NCBI GenBank assembly: GCA_002479245.1
Contig: DLMG01000415.1
Location: 1-15,247, forward strand
Reading direction: 5' to 3'
DNA from: Verrucomicrobia subdivision 3 bacterium UBA7542
GTDB taxonomy: Bacteria; Verrucomicrobiota; Verrucomicrobiia; Limisphaerales; UBA11358
DNA length: 15,247 bases
Each line of letters begins with the position of its first letter. The first letter of the stretch is position 1. The translations under genes and the position numbers were made by a program. The notes beneath the pieces are model-generated. The model had not been told where the DNA came from, searched no databases, and saw only the letters and a program-made list of their open reading frames with translations. Below, piece after piece: positions 7,446 through 14,882 of this stretch.

Positions 7446-8168
7446 ATGAGTTTCACGCCCGTTAGATGTTGGCTCGTTATCCTGGCGATTCTGCCGCTGA
7501 CCATCTGTTCCTGTCGCACCACCGGTCGCCAGTCGCCCGAACCAGTTACCACGTATCCGGCGCATTGGTGGCAGCCAGCCCCCGCGGAAGGGGCTCCGGC
7601 CTGGGAAATTCTCCCGCAAGCAGCCGGGCCGGGCGAGGTGATCCTTTCCAAACGCAACGAACTCGGCTTGCTCTCCAATTTTGCCGCCACACCCTTTGCC
7701 TTTCACGGCAAGCGCTACGCCAGCCTCGAAGGCTTCTGGCAGATGATGAAATATCCCGAAGACCCCCGGGACCCGCGCGCTACTTTTCCCGGCGTGGACT
7801 GGGCCTATACCCGGGAGCAAGTCGCGCAACTCACCGGCTTCGCCGCCAAGCACGCCGGCGATCTCGCGGACAAGAACCTGGCCAAAATAGGCATCTCCTG
7901 GGTGAGTTTTGAAGGAAAGCGAATGGAATATCGCCCCGCCCATCCGGGAGCGCACTATCAACTCATCGTCGCCGCAACCCGCGAAAAAGTCCGTCAGAAT
8001 CCAGAAGTCCGCCGCGTTCTCCTCGCCACCGGCAACCTGATACTGAAACCAGACCATCCCCAGGAACCCAATGCACCTGCCGCCTGGTGCTATTACGAAA
8101 TTCTCACCCAAATCCGCACCGAGTTGCAGCAACACCCGCCAAATGCCAAAACCCTGCCCGTTCCATAA
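7446..8168 (+). CDS. Predicted lipoprotein with NADAR (YbiA/DUF1768-like) domain
   Basis: A 240-residue protein. The start at 7446 is chosen because it gives a lipoprotein signal, MSFTPVRCWLVILAILPLTI followed by CSC, with C23 the likely lipidated cysteine (lipobox ICSC). Longer in-frame starts exist but bury this signal. The NADAR domain spans about 62-228: LSKRNELGLLSNFAATPF (67-84), YASLEGFWQMMKYPE (91-105, with E95 at the conserved SxE position), a helical middle, then ATREKVRQNPEVRRVLLATG (177-196) and a C-terminal AWCYYEILTQIRTEL. This order matches E. coli YbiA, whose family cleaves N-glycosidic bonds of ADP-ribose and riboflavin intermediates. Export would be unusual for such an enzyme. 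The gene is 220 bp downstream of the broken gene at 6755 and is followed at once by a terminator. Confidence 0.82.
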   Translation: MSFTPVRCWLVILAILPLTICSCRTTGRQSPEPVTTYPAHWWQPAPAEGAPAWEILPQAAGPGEVILSKRNELGLLSNFAATPFAFHGKRYASLEGFWQMMKYPEDPRDPRATFPGVDWAYTREQVAQLTGFAAKHAGDLADKNLAKIGISWVSFEGKRMEYRPAHPGAHYQLIVAATREKVRQNPEVRRVLLATGNLILKPDHPQEPNAPAAWCYYEILTQIRTELQQHPPNAKTLPVP

Positions 8169-8200
8169 ACAGTCTGCCAAATCACTACTGTGCTGAGAGG

Positions 8201-8227
8201 ATTGCGCCCTGATGCGGGGCAATTTTT
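8201..8227 (+). terminator. Rho-independent terminator after the NADAR gene
   Basis: ATTGC-g-CCC (8201-8209) pairs with GGGGCAAT (8215-8222), giving eight pairs with one bulged G and a six-base loop. It runs into a T tract at 8222-8227. It begins 32 bp after the TAA stop of the NADAR gene. Confidence 0.75.
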
Positions 8228-8392
8228 ACATGGTACGGGCCGCAAGGTATGATCGGGGCTTCGCCAATCCTTCGTTCCCCTATTTTTTGTTTCCAAGTCT
8301 TGTCTTTTTGGTGTCGAACCTTCGGTTTTTATCGCTGTTTCTGCCCTCGTTTCAGGATCGCGTGATCTAAGTCTATGCCGACCTAAAATGGT

Positions 8393-8803
8393 TCAAATCA
8401 GTTTCGTCCTGCGATCGCTAATTTGAAGAATCAGCCATCCAACTAGCGGTAGCAGTAGAAACAGAACGCTAAATTTTTCGTCGCTAACTCTTCGATCCGA
8501 AGCTGGACTCAATAGTACAACCAGAAGAGATATTACGCCGATCACCAAAAGCAGGCACAGCCGCCTCCTCAAGTAACAACGGGCAATCAGCTTAACTGAC
8601 CTTCTGTTTGAAATTTTTCGGTGTTGGTTACCATTCCAATCAAAGGTGTGATTTGTTTAGTAAGGAAATATCGGCAACCAAAAAAACACCATGCATTCTA
8701 GCGCATCAAAATCTGGATTTCGCGTCCAAATAATATTTGTCCAAGCAACAACTCCGCCACTTGGGACGACTGCTGTCCCCATACCATTGACTGTTGGAGG
8801 CAT
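8393..8803 (-). pseudogene. Small two-helix membrane protein gene broken by one in-frame TAA
   Basis: On the minus strand an ATG at 8801-8803, preceded by AGGA about 8 bases upstream, opens MPPTVNGMGTAVVPSGGVVA and continues through DFDALECMVFFWLPIFPY to a TAA at 8657-8659. The frame then goes on cleanly as TNHTFDWNGNQHRKISNRRS, VKLIARCYLRRRLCLLLVIG, a second membrane helix SVLFLLLPLVGWLILQ, and ends ISDRRTKLI at TGA 8393-8395. The total would be 136 residues. The MPPTVNG-GT start and the FFxLPIxP then TFDWNG pattern resemble a small-protein family I recall from Verrucomicrobiota; the function is unknown. Without the TAA it would be a normal two-helix membrane protein. A restart at TTG 8570-8572 could give a 59-residue two-helix fragment. 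It lies 28 bp downstream of trpB on the same strand. Confidence 0.72.
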
Positions 8804-8831
8804 TGAGGTTTCCTGTTGTTTTTTCGCAACT

Positions 8832-10034
8832 TCACAACTTCACCTTCGCCGCCACCTGCGCCACGTCCTTGTCGCCGCGACCGCTCAGGTTCACGATGAT
8901 GAGCTTGTTCCGGCCCATTTTCGGCGCGCGCTTGATGACCTCGGCAATCGCGTGCGCGCTTTCCAGTGCGGGAATGATTCCCTCAATCTGCGCCAGCTTC
9001 ATGAATGCCGCCAAAGCCGCGTCGTCTTTCGCGTAGGTGTATTCCACGCGTTTCCGGTTGCGCAGCCAGGCGTGTTCCGGGCCTACGGCGGCGTAATCCA
9101 GTCCGGCGCTGACGCTATGTGTGAGCTGGATCTGCCCGTTTTTGTCCTGCAAAATATAAGAGCGCGTGCCCTGCAACACGCCGAGCGAGCCGCCATGAAA
9201 CCGCGCCGCGTGCTGGTTGGGTTTGATGCCCCGGCCGCCCGCTTCCACACCGACCATCTTCACGGATTTGTCCTTGAGGAACGGATAAAACAGTCCCATC
9301 GCGTTTGAGCCGCCGCCGACGCAGGCCACGAGCAAATCCGGCAGGCGTTTTTCCTTGGCCAGAATCTGCCGGCGCGCCTCATCGCCGATGACACGCTGGA
9401 AATTCCGCACCATGAGCGGATACGGATGCGCGCCATAGACCGTGCCGAGGATGTAATGCGTGGTGCGGATGTTGGTGACCCAATCGCGCATGGCCTCGTT
9501 GATGGCTTCCTTGAGCGTCTGCTGGCCGGTCTTCACGGACACAACATCGGCGCCTAGCATTTTCATGCGATAAACGTTGAGCGCCTGCCGCTCGCAATCC
9601 ACCGCGCCCATGTAAACCACACATTTCAAGCCGAACATGGCGGCGACGGTCGCCGTCGCCACGCCATGCTGTCCGGCACCGGTCTCGGCGACGATGCGCT
9701 TCTTGCCCATGCGCCGGGCGAGGAGAATCTGTCCGATGGCGTTGTTGATTTTGTGCGCGCCGGTGTGGAGCAAATCCTCGCGCTTGAGATAAATTTTAGC
9801 ACCGCGGAGTTCCCTGGTTAATCGTTCGGCAAAGTAAAGCGGCGTGGGGCGTCCGCAAAATTCCCGGAGATAATACTCGAACTCGCGCTTGAACGCCGGG
9901 TCTTTTTGCGCCCGCCGGTATTCGTTCTCCAATTCCTGCAACGGATGCATCAACGTCTCCGGCACGAACCGCCCGCCATAGGGGCCGAAGTGGCCTTGGG
10001 CGTCCGGAACTTTGGCGCTGGAATTCTTGCTCAT
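8832..10034 (-). CDS. trpB: Tryptophan synthase beta chain
   Basis: Cytosolic PLP enzyme that joins indole and serine in the last step of tryptophan synthesis, normally as a complex with TrpA. The start MSKNSSAK is chosen because the conserved N-terminal part ([15 protein letters not shown], residues 14-28) follows directly; the frame extends 20 codons further but without homology. The PLP lysine is K95 in HTGAHKINN, the catalytic glutamate E117 is in AETGAGQHG, and the phosphate-binding loop is GGGSNAMG. The sodium-site region and the C-terminal SGRGDKD are present. Length is 400 residues, as usual. No trpA follows; the next gene on this strand is the broken MPPTVNG gene. Upstream, trpF lies about 1.4 kb away, separated by LOG and a small accessory gene pair. 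Confidence 0.97.
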   Translation of the reverse strand: MSKNSSAKVPDAQGHFGPYGGRFVPETLMHPLQELENEYRRAQKDPAFKREFEYYLREFCGRPTPLYFAERLTRELRGAKIYLKREDLLHTGAHKINNAIGQILLARRMGKKRIVAETGAGQHGVATATVAAMFGLKCVVYMGAVDCERQALNVYRMKMLGADVVSVKTGQQTLKEAINEAMRDWVTNIRTTHYILGTVYGAHPYPLMVRNFQRVIGDEARRQILAKEKRLPDLLVACVGGGSNAMGLFYPFLKDKSVKMVGVEAGGRGIKPNQHAARFHGGSLGVLQGTRSYILQDKNGQIQLTHSVSAGLDYAAVGPEHAWLRNRKRVEYTYAKDDAALAAFMKLAQIEGIIPALESAHAIAEVIKRAPKMGRNKLIIVNLSGRGDKDVAQVAAKVKL

Positions 10035-10112
10035 AAAACGGCGGTTAATCTCGCGCAAAGCGAGGGTTGGTGCAAAGGAATTTGTTGGATTCAAATCCTC
10101 TTTTACCGCCGC

Positions 10113-10635
10113 TCAGTTCTGTGGCGGTTGCTCGCCGCGTTCGGCAAACCTTTGCCGGAGGAAAACCAGATCGCTCGCGTCCTTCTCACGATGAGTTACA
10201 GCCTTCATACGCCATAGCAAACGCGGTGACGCAAAGGGAATCGGCACGCCATCTACTTCCCGCACGACCACGTCCTTGGCGGCTTCGGCGTAATCAATGC
10301 CTCCCGCAGTGCGCATCAAATCCACAACAATCTCGTCAGCGACTCGAATGACATTATTTTGCTGGAGTTCGCCGGGTTGAAGTTCGCGCACCGCCTTGTC
10401 GGGCAAGGTGGAAAGTGCGGCAAAAACCTTCGCTTCGTTTTCCGCGTCGGCAGCCACAATCAAATCCACGTCCATTGTCCTGCGGGTATAATCGGCTGCG
10501 TGGACGGTCAAAGCCGCCATTGACCACATCTTTTGTGCGGCGTTGGTTCAACTCGCGGCACAAATCCCGCAAATCTTCAACGGTCGGCTCGCGCGGCGCT
10601 GGTTCGTTGGACGGGCGATCATCCGCCATAACCAT
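10113..10635 (-). pseudogene. Nucleotidyltransferase-like gene with a single-base frameshift
   Basis: The first frame, from ATG 10635, reads MVMADDRPSNEPAP, then VEDLRDLCRELNQRRTKDVV and NGGF. One extra base in the run GACC at about 10506-10509 then shifts the frame. The next frame reads VHAADYTRRTMDVDLIVAAD and continues through VADEIVVDLMRTAGGIDYAE and GVPIPFASPRLLWRMKAVTH to FLRQRFAERGEQPPQN, ending in TGA at 10113. Joined, this is about 173 residues with the minimal nucleotidyltransferase signature: a GG motif, then a D-x-D (MDVDLIV). It resembles AbiEii or DUF6036-type nucleotidyltransferases, which often act as toxin-side partners. The upstream small gene overlaps its start by 88 bp. 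A restart at the ORF beginning 10529 keeps the D-x-D but loses the GG loop. Confidence 0.8.
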
Positions 10636-10823
10636 TGGTCCGCTTCCTCGTGGGTTTTGAACCGATGCACACCCCGGGGAACCCGCACCCCGCCGAAGGA
10701 TTTACGCCAGACAATGGAATCCGCCTTGTTGCTGGTCTTCGTCGAAAGGCCATCTGGCCTTTGCGTCCGGCGACCGACGAAGCGGTCAATCTTTTCCTCG
10801 ACGTTGATGAGCGGTTGTTTCAC
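10548..10823 (-). CDS. Small protein of unknown function, partner of the nucleotidyltransferase gene
   Basis: A 91-residue basic protein with a GTG start. It reads MKQPLINVEEKIDRFVGRRT, then RPDGLSTKTS, WRKSFGGVRVPRGVHRFKTH and EEADQWLWRMIARP. The last 25 or so residues overlap the next gene in another frame and may be a run-on past an older stop. The position, directly upstream of and overlapping a nucleotidyltransferase gene, fits the antitoxin slot of a type II or IV pair. No known DNA-binding motif is evident, so this role is inferred from context only. The pair sits between LOG and trpB and looks like an insertion into a tryptophan gene cluster. A 67-bp gap separates it from the LOG stop. 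Confidence 0.65.
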   Translation of the reverse strand: MKQPLINVEEKIDRFVGRRTQRPDGLSTKTSNKADSIVWRKSFGGVRVPRGVHRFKTHEEADQWLWRMIARPTNQRRASRPLKICGICAAS

Positions 10824-10890
10824 AACGTTTCAAGCATAGATCTTCCAGGATGACAAAGCAAGGCGAAGGGCGCAAAGAACCCGCTACCAG

Positions 10891-11460
10891 CTACCGGACC
10901 CATTTCACTTCTTTCGGCGGTTGAAAGGTCTCCAGCCGGAGCAGCAGTTTTTCCGCGTCCTCCTCCACCATGACCAGCTCGCGATGCTGGGGCCGGATGA
11001 AACCCTCGATCGTCGCGTGGTCTAGAAATTCAAGAAAGCGCCGGTAAAAGCCCGCGATGTCCAGCAGCCCGATTGGTTTTTTGTGATAGCCGAGCTGGCT
11101 CCACGCGAGCTCTTCGCAAAATTCCTCGTAAGTCCCATAACCGCCGGGCAGCGCGATGAATCCGTCGGCGAGTTCGGCGATCAGCGCCTTGCGCTCGTGC
11201 ATGTTTTTCACCACGCGCAGGTCGGGCAGTTTTTCATGCACCACTTCCTTGATGACGAGCGATTGCGGGATCACGCCGATGACGTGTCCTCCGTTTTTGA
11301 GCGCGGCATCGGCAAGAACTCCCATCAGTCCGACGCACCCGCCGCCATAGACCAGTTCGATTCCGCGTTTGGCCAGGTGGCGTCCGAGGTTATCCGCCGC
11401 CTCGGCATAGGCGGTGCGGGTGCCCTTGTTCGAACCGCAAAAGACGGCAATGCGTTTCAT
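10891..11460 (-). CDS. LOG-family phosphoribohydrolase (cytokinin-activating type)
   Basis: A cytosolic Rossmann-fold enzyme of 189 residues. The LOG family removes ribose 5-phosphate from cytokinin or adenosine monophosphates. The nucleotide-binding start is RIAVFCGSNKG (3-13), the second glycine loop is LVYGGGCVGLMG (36-47), the family arginine and lysine are in MHERKALI (87-94), and the hallmark PGGxGTxxE is at 105-113 (PGGYGTYEE). The natural substrate in bacteria is often unclear; older annotations call it lysine decarboxylase, which the motif does not support. Its ATG overlaps the trpF stop as ATGA, so translation is probably coupled. The stop is TAG. Confidence 0.93.
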   Translation of the reverse strand: MKRIAVFCGSNKGTRTAYAEAADNLGRHLAKRGIELVYGGGCVGLMGVLADAALKNGGHVIGVIPQSLVIKEVVHEKLPDLRVVKNMHERKALIAELADGFIALPGGYGTYEEFCEELAWSQLGYHKKPIGLLDIAGFYRRFLEFLDHATIEGFIRPQHRELVMVEEDAEKLLLRLETFQPPKEVKWVR

Positions 11461-12083
11461 TTTTTCTCCGCCTGGCGAACGTTGGCGATGAAGGCGCGCA
11501 CCTTGGCTTGGTCCTTTTTCCCGGGCGACGATTCCACCCCGCTGGAAACGTCCACCCCGAACGGCTGCACCTTTCGCACGGCGGCAGCAATATTTTCCGG
11601 CGTCAATCCGCCGGCGAGAAAGACCGGTTTGCCGAATCTTTGCGCTTCAATGGCCAGGTCCCAATTGAATTTTTCGCCAGTTCCACCGAGGGTTTCGGCC
11701 GAGTAAGCGTCGAGCAGCCAGGCCGCGGTGGGGTATTTCGGCAGTTCCTTCAGCGATTCGGAGTCACGGATGCGGAAGGCCTTCATGCTCATTAGACCGA
11801 ACCGCGTGCAAAATTCCGGCGGTTCGTCTCCGTGAAACTGCAGCAGGCCCAAGCCGCATTCCCCGATGGCGCGCGTGACCAATTCCTCCGGCGCGTTCAC
11901 AAAAACACCAACGCGCAAGACGAACGGCGGCAATTGTTTTGAAATTTTGGCGGCGGCGGAAACGGCCAGGTAACGCGGGCTTTTTTCGTAAAAGATGAAG
12001 CCCAGCGCGTCCGCGCCCGCCTCTACTGCGGCTTGCGCGTCGGCCAGTTTCGTGATGCCGCAAATTTTGACCCGCGTGCTCAT
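11457..12083 (-). CDS. trpF: Phosphoribosylanthranilate isomerase
   Basis: Cytosolic TIM-barrel enzyme that converts phosphoribosylanthranilate to CdRP in tryptophan synthesis. Length is 208 residues, normal for the family. The catalytic cysteine is C8 in VKICGIT and the catalytic aspartate is D125 in WLLDAYS. LQFHGDE (81-87), the phosphate-binding FLAGGLTPEN (155-164) and GVDVSSGVES (176-185) complete the signature. It ends with TGA overlapping the start of the LOG gene by four bases. It is the first gene of a minus-strand run ending at trpB. The region upstream carries inverted 7-bp repeats between it and the divergent cysteine desulfurase gene. The frame is intact. Confidence 0.96.
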   Translation of the reverse strand: MSTRVKICGITKLADAQAAVEAGADALGFIFYEKSPRYLAVSAAAKISKQLPPFVLRVGVFVNAPEELVTRAIGECGLGLLQFHGDEPPEFCTRFGLMSMKAFRIRDSESLKELPKYPTAAWLLDAYSAETLGGTGEKFNWDLAIEAQRFGKPVFLAGGLTPENIAAAVRKVQPFGVDVSSGVESSPGKKDQAKVRAFIANVRQAEKK

Positions 12084-12088
12084 CTTGG

Positions 12089-12163
12089 ATTTACGATATT
12101 TGATTTACGATTGACGCGCCTTTTGCCCGCAATTTCGTAAATCGTAAATCGTAAATCGTAAAT
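12089..12163. repeat. Inverted arrays of a 7-bp repeat (CGTAAAT) in a divergent intergenic region
   Basis: Four perfect tandem copies of CGTAAAT occupy 12136-12163. Facing them are two copies of the reverse complement ATTTACG at 12089-12095 and 12103-12109, spaced 14 bases apart (two units), with a degenerate unit between. The two arrays match as inverted repeats of about 23 bases with three mismatches and could fold into a stem. They lie between trpF (minus) and the desulfurase gene (plus). No other feature is seen in this 144-bp gap. Confidence 0.8.
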
Positions 12164-12227
12164 TGCAACCTGAGGCTTTCAACTCCGCGCATTTTTAACT
12201 CGTCGTATTGCCGCGATTTTCCGCAGA

Positions 12228-13403
12228 ATGGATTTGATGCCACGGACGATTTATTTCGATTACAACGCCACGACACCGCTCGACCCGGCGGTGCGCGAGG
12301 CGATGCTGCCGTTTCTCGGCGAGATTTGGGGCAATCCATCGTCCGTGCATCACGTCGGGCGGCGCGCCCGGGCGTTGCTCGACGACGCGCGCGAGCGTGC
12401 GTCTAAAATCTTCGATTGCAAGCCGAGCGAGGTCGTTTTCTCCTGTGGCGGCACTGAGAGCAACAATCTTGCAATCTTCAGCACAACTCAACTGCTCAAA
12501 CCGAAAGGCCGGCACCTGATCACTTCGGCCATTGAGCACCACGCGGTGCTGAATTGCTTCGATTGCCTTGAAAAAAAGGAAGGTTTTGAGGTCACACGGC
12601 TGCCGGTGGATTCGGAAGGCCTGGTTTCTGTGGATGATTTGAAGAAAGCCATCCGCCAAGTCTCGATTCTGGTCTCGATCATGGCGGCGAACAATGAAAT
12701 CGGTACGATCCAGCCGGTCGCCGAACTCGCCGCAGTTTGCCGGGAACGTGTGGTGGTTTTTCACTCGGATGCAGCCCAGTGGTTTGGCAAGGAACCGTTT
12801 AAAGCCATAGACCAGTTCAACGCGGATCTGGTTTCGGTCTGTGCGCACAAATTCCACGGGCCGAAGGGGGCGGGGCTTCTATTTATAAGGTCACCGTTGC
12901 ATCCCGACCCGGTTTAGCTGGGCGGCGGGCATGAAAATGAACGGCGGGCGGGGACAGAAAATCTGGCGGCCATCGTCGGTTTGGTCGAAGCGATGGAAAG
13001 GTTTTTAAAATCTCCGGTCTTTGACCGGTCCAAGCTGGCCCCGATGGTGGCAAATTTGTTTGGAACGATTGAAAATATTGACGGCACCTTTGCCGTAGGC
13101 TCGCGCAAACAACTATTGGCAAATATTGTTGCGTTCGTTGTTCGCGTTGCGGACAGTATTGCGCTTTTGGCCGGACTGGATTGGGAGGGAATTTGCGCTT
13201 CAAGCGGCTCGGCCTGTTCGACGGGTTCTCTCAATCCTTCACATGTGATTGTCGCCCTGGGCCAGCGTACCCAGGCAAATTCTCCCGTTCGTTTTTCTCT
13301 GGGGCGTGATTCGACAGTGGAGGAAGTTGTTCTGGTTGAACAAGTGCTGCCTGAAATTATCCGACGGGCACAACTTGGAAATAACCCATCCATTTCCTGT
13401 TAA
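12228..13403 (+). pseudogene. Cysteine desulfurase (NifS/IscS class) interrupted by one in-frame TAG
   Basis: PLP enzyme that releases sulfur from cysteine for Fe-S clusters and thio-cofactors. The N-terminal frame carries the family features: YFDYNATTPLDP (9-20), GGTESNN (74-80), ITSAIEHHAVLN (98-109), HSDAAQ (179-184) and the PLP lysine K208 in CAHKFHGPKG. After HPDPV a TAG at 12915-12917 ends it at residue 229. The same frame then runs on without a break as LGGGHENERRAGTENLAAIV and later GICASSGSACSTGS, with the catalytic cysteine at position 330, and ends at 13403, giving 391 residues in all. The truncated product lacks the catalytic cysteine and much of the small domain, so it should be inactive unless the stop is read through. 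The first ATG (12228) or the one at 12237 could serve as start. dnaN follows after 183 bp. Confidence 0.88.
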
Positions 13404-13504
13404 TGGAATGGGAACTTTGTGAAAAACTCCTACTTTGAGAGTTAAGCACTTTTTTAATCCGTCAATTCTCGTTTTTCTTTCCTTTACAAAACCCAGTGGC
13501 TGCC

Positions 13505-13533
13505 TTGACATTTGAAGTTGTTTGCTTTATTCA
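13505..13533 (+). promoter_or_regulatory. Candidate promoter for dnaN
   Basis: A perfect TTGACA at 13505-13510 is followed after 17 bases by TATTCA (13528-13533), a weak -10 element. It lies about 50 bp before the dnaN ATG in an AT-rich gap of 183 bp. The match is suggestive only; no operator is recognised. Confidence 0.35.
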
Positions 13534-13586
13534 CTGCCCTTAATACGGATAATTTAATATCTGAAAAGAATTACTATTAAACGCGC

Positions 13587-14696
13587 ATGAATCTTACCAT
13601 TGCCAAGGATCAAATTCTCGCCGGCCTGCAAGCCGTTCAAAATGTTGTCAGTACTCGCACGACTCTGCCCATTCTTTCCAATGTGCTGATACGCGCCGAG
13701 GACGATCGTGTGGAATTCACCGCGACAGATCTGGACGTAACGGTTGCTTGCAAGGTTGAAGCAAAGGTGAAAAAGGGCGGCAGCACAACCGTCCCGGTAA
13801 AAAAACTGTTTGGCATCGTCCGGGAATTGGGCGGCAATGAAATAGACATCGAAACCGACGATAAAAATGTCACCAGCATCCGGTGTAATGCCTCTTTTTA
13901 TAAGATTAACGGCTTGGGAGCGGATGAGTTTCCTCCACTGCCAAAATTCAAGGACGACAAGAAAGTTTCCCTGCCCCAGGAAACCGTAAAGGCGATGATG
14001 CGAAAGACCTCGTTCGCCGTGTCCACCGACGAATCACGCTATGTGCTCAACGGCATTTTCATCAGTCTGAAAGACCACAAAATGACCATGGTCGCCACAG
14101 ACGGGCGCCGGCTCGCTCTGGTGGATGAGGAAGTGGACATCGCCGAGAAGAGCAGCGGTGAATTCATCGTGCCGGCCAAGGCGGTAAATGAATTGAACCG
14201 ACTGCTGCAGGAAAAGGGCGACGTGGAAATCAAGTTCGGCGAGAACCAGGCAGCCTTCGCGCTCAAGGACGACAAGGGCTTTTCCGTGCTCGTCATCACG
14301 AAGTTGATCGAGGGCAATTACCCGAACTACCGCCAGGTCATTCCCGCCGAGGTGAAGGAGCGCGTGCCGCTCAATCGCGAGGAGTTTCTGCAAGCCCTGC
14401 GCCGCGCCGAAATCATGACCAGCGAGAAGGCCAATTCCGTCAAGCTCACCTTCGGCAAGAACACCCTTGCCATCACCGCCAATTCGCCGGAGGTCGGCGA
14501 GGCGCGCGAAACGCTGGCGGTGAACTACAAAGGCAAGGAAATCGCCATCGCCTTTAACCCGCGCTATCTCATAGATGCGCTGAACGCGCTGGGCGAGGAC
14601 GAAGTCTTCTTCGAATTGATTGACGAGCTCAGCCCCGGGGTCCTCAAGATCAACGGCCCGTTCCTCTACGTCGTCATGCCCATGCGGTTGAGCTGA
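13587..14696 (+). CDS. dnaN: DNA polymerase III sliding clamp, beta subunit
   Basis: Ring-forming clamp that tethers the replicative polymerase to DNA, acting as a dimer in the cytosol. Length is 369 residues, the normal size, and three similar domains follow one another: about 1-120 (MNLTIAKDQILAGLQAVQNV, then TTLPILSNVLI and the FTATDLDVTV strand), about 128-250 (ISLKDHKMTMVATDGRRLAL) and about 253-369 (ending FLYVVMPMRLS, the family C-terminus). dnaN often lies beside dnaA, but here it follows a broken cysteine desulfurase gene and is convergent with a PEP-CTERM gene, so it is probably a single-gene transcript. The start is fixed by the conserved MNLTIAKDQ. The frame is intact. Confidence 0.97.
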   Translation: MNLTIAKDQILAGLQAVQNVVSTRTTLPILSNVLIRAEDDRVEFTATDLDVTVACKVEAKVKKGGSTTVPVKKLFGIVRELGGNEIDIETDDKNVTSIRCNASFYKINGLGADEFPPLPKFKDDKKVSLPQETVKAMMRKTSFAVSTDESRYVLNGIFISLKDHKMTMVATDGRRLALVDEEVDIAEKSSGEFIVPAKAVNELNRLLQEKGDVEIKFGENQAAFALKDDKGFSVLVITKLIEGNYPNYRQVIPAEVKERVPLNREEFLQALRRAEIMTSEKANSVKLTFGKNTLAITANSPEVGEARETLAVNYKGKEIAIAFNPRYLIDALNALGEDEVFFELIDELSPGVLKINGPFLYVVMPMRLS

Positions 14697-14817
14697 AACC
14701 GAAAGAGCGGAAAGAAAGCAGGAAGAAAATTGCCGCCATTGTCGTTAGCCGGGTGCAGATTGTGAATACACGGCAGAATAACGGCAGGAGCCTCGTCGTG
14801 CGATGGCCCTCACAAAC

Positions 14818-14847
14818 AAAAAAGTCGTCCCGATATCTCGGGACGAC
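14818..14847 (-). terminator. Strong Rho-independent terminator for the PEP-CTERM gene
   Basis: A perfect 10-bp stem, GTCGTCCCGA (14824-14833) with TCGGGACGAC (14838-14847), encloses a 4-base loop. Read on the minus strand it runs into six T residues (A run at 14818-14823 on the plus strand). It begins 35 bp after the TAG stop of the minus-strand gene. On the plus strand there is no T tract, so it is directional. Confidence 0.9.
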
Positions 14848-14882
14848 TCGCAAAAGTGTTAAGCAAAAGCTCGGTTACGAAA

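Noticed and set aside
6923..12917. TAG reassigned to an amino acid in this genome
   Set aside because: BASS, response regulator, LOG and PEP-CTERM genes all end naturally at TAG, the last exactly after the basic end of its sorting signal; one of the interrupting stops is also TAA, which ends the NADAR gene.
14697..14817. Small plus-strand gene after dnaN
   Set aside because: The short frame there runs through the terminator and antisense to the PEP-CTERM gene.
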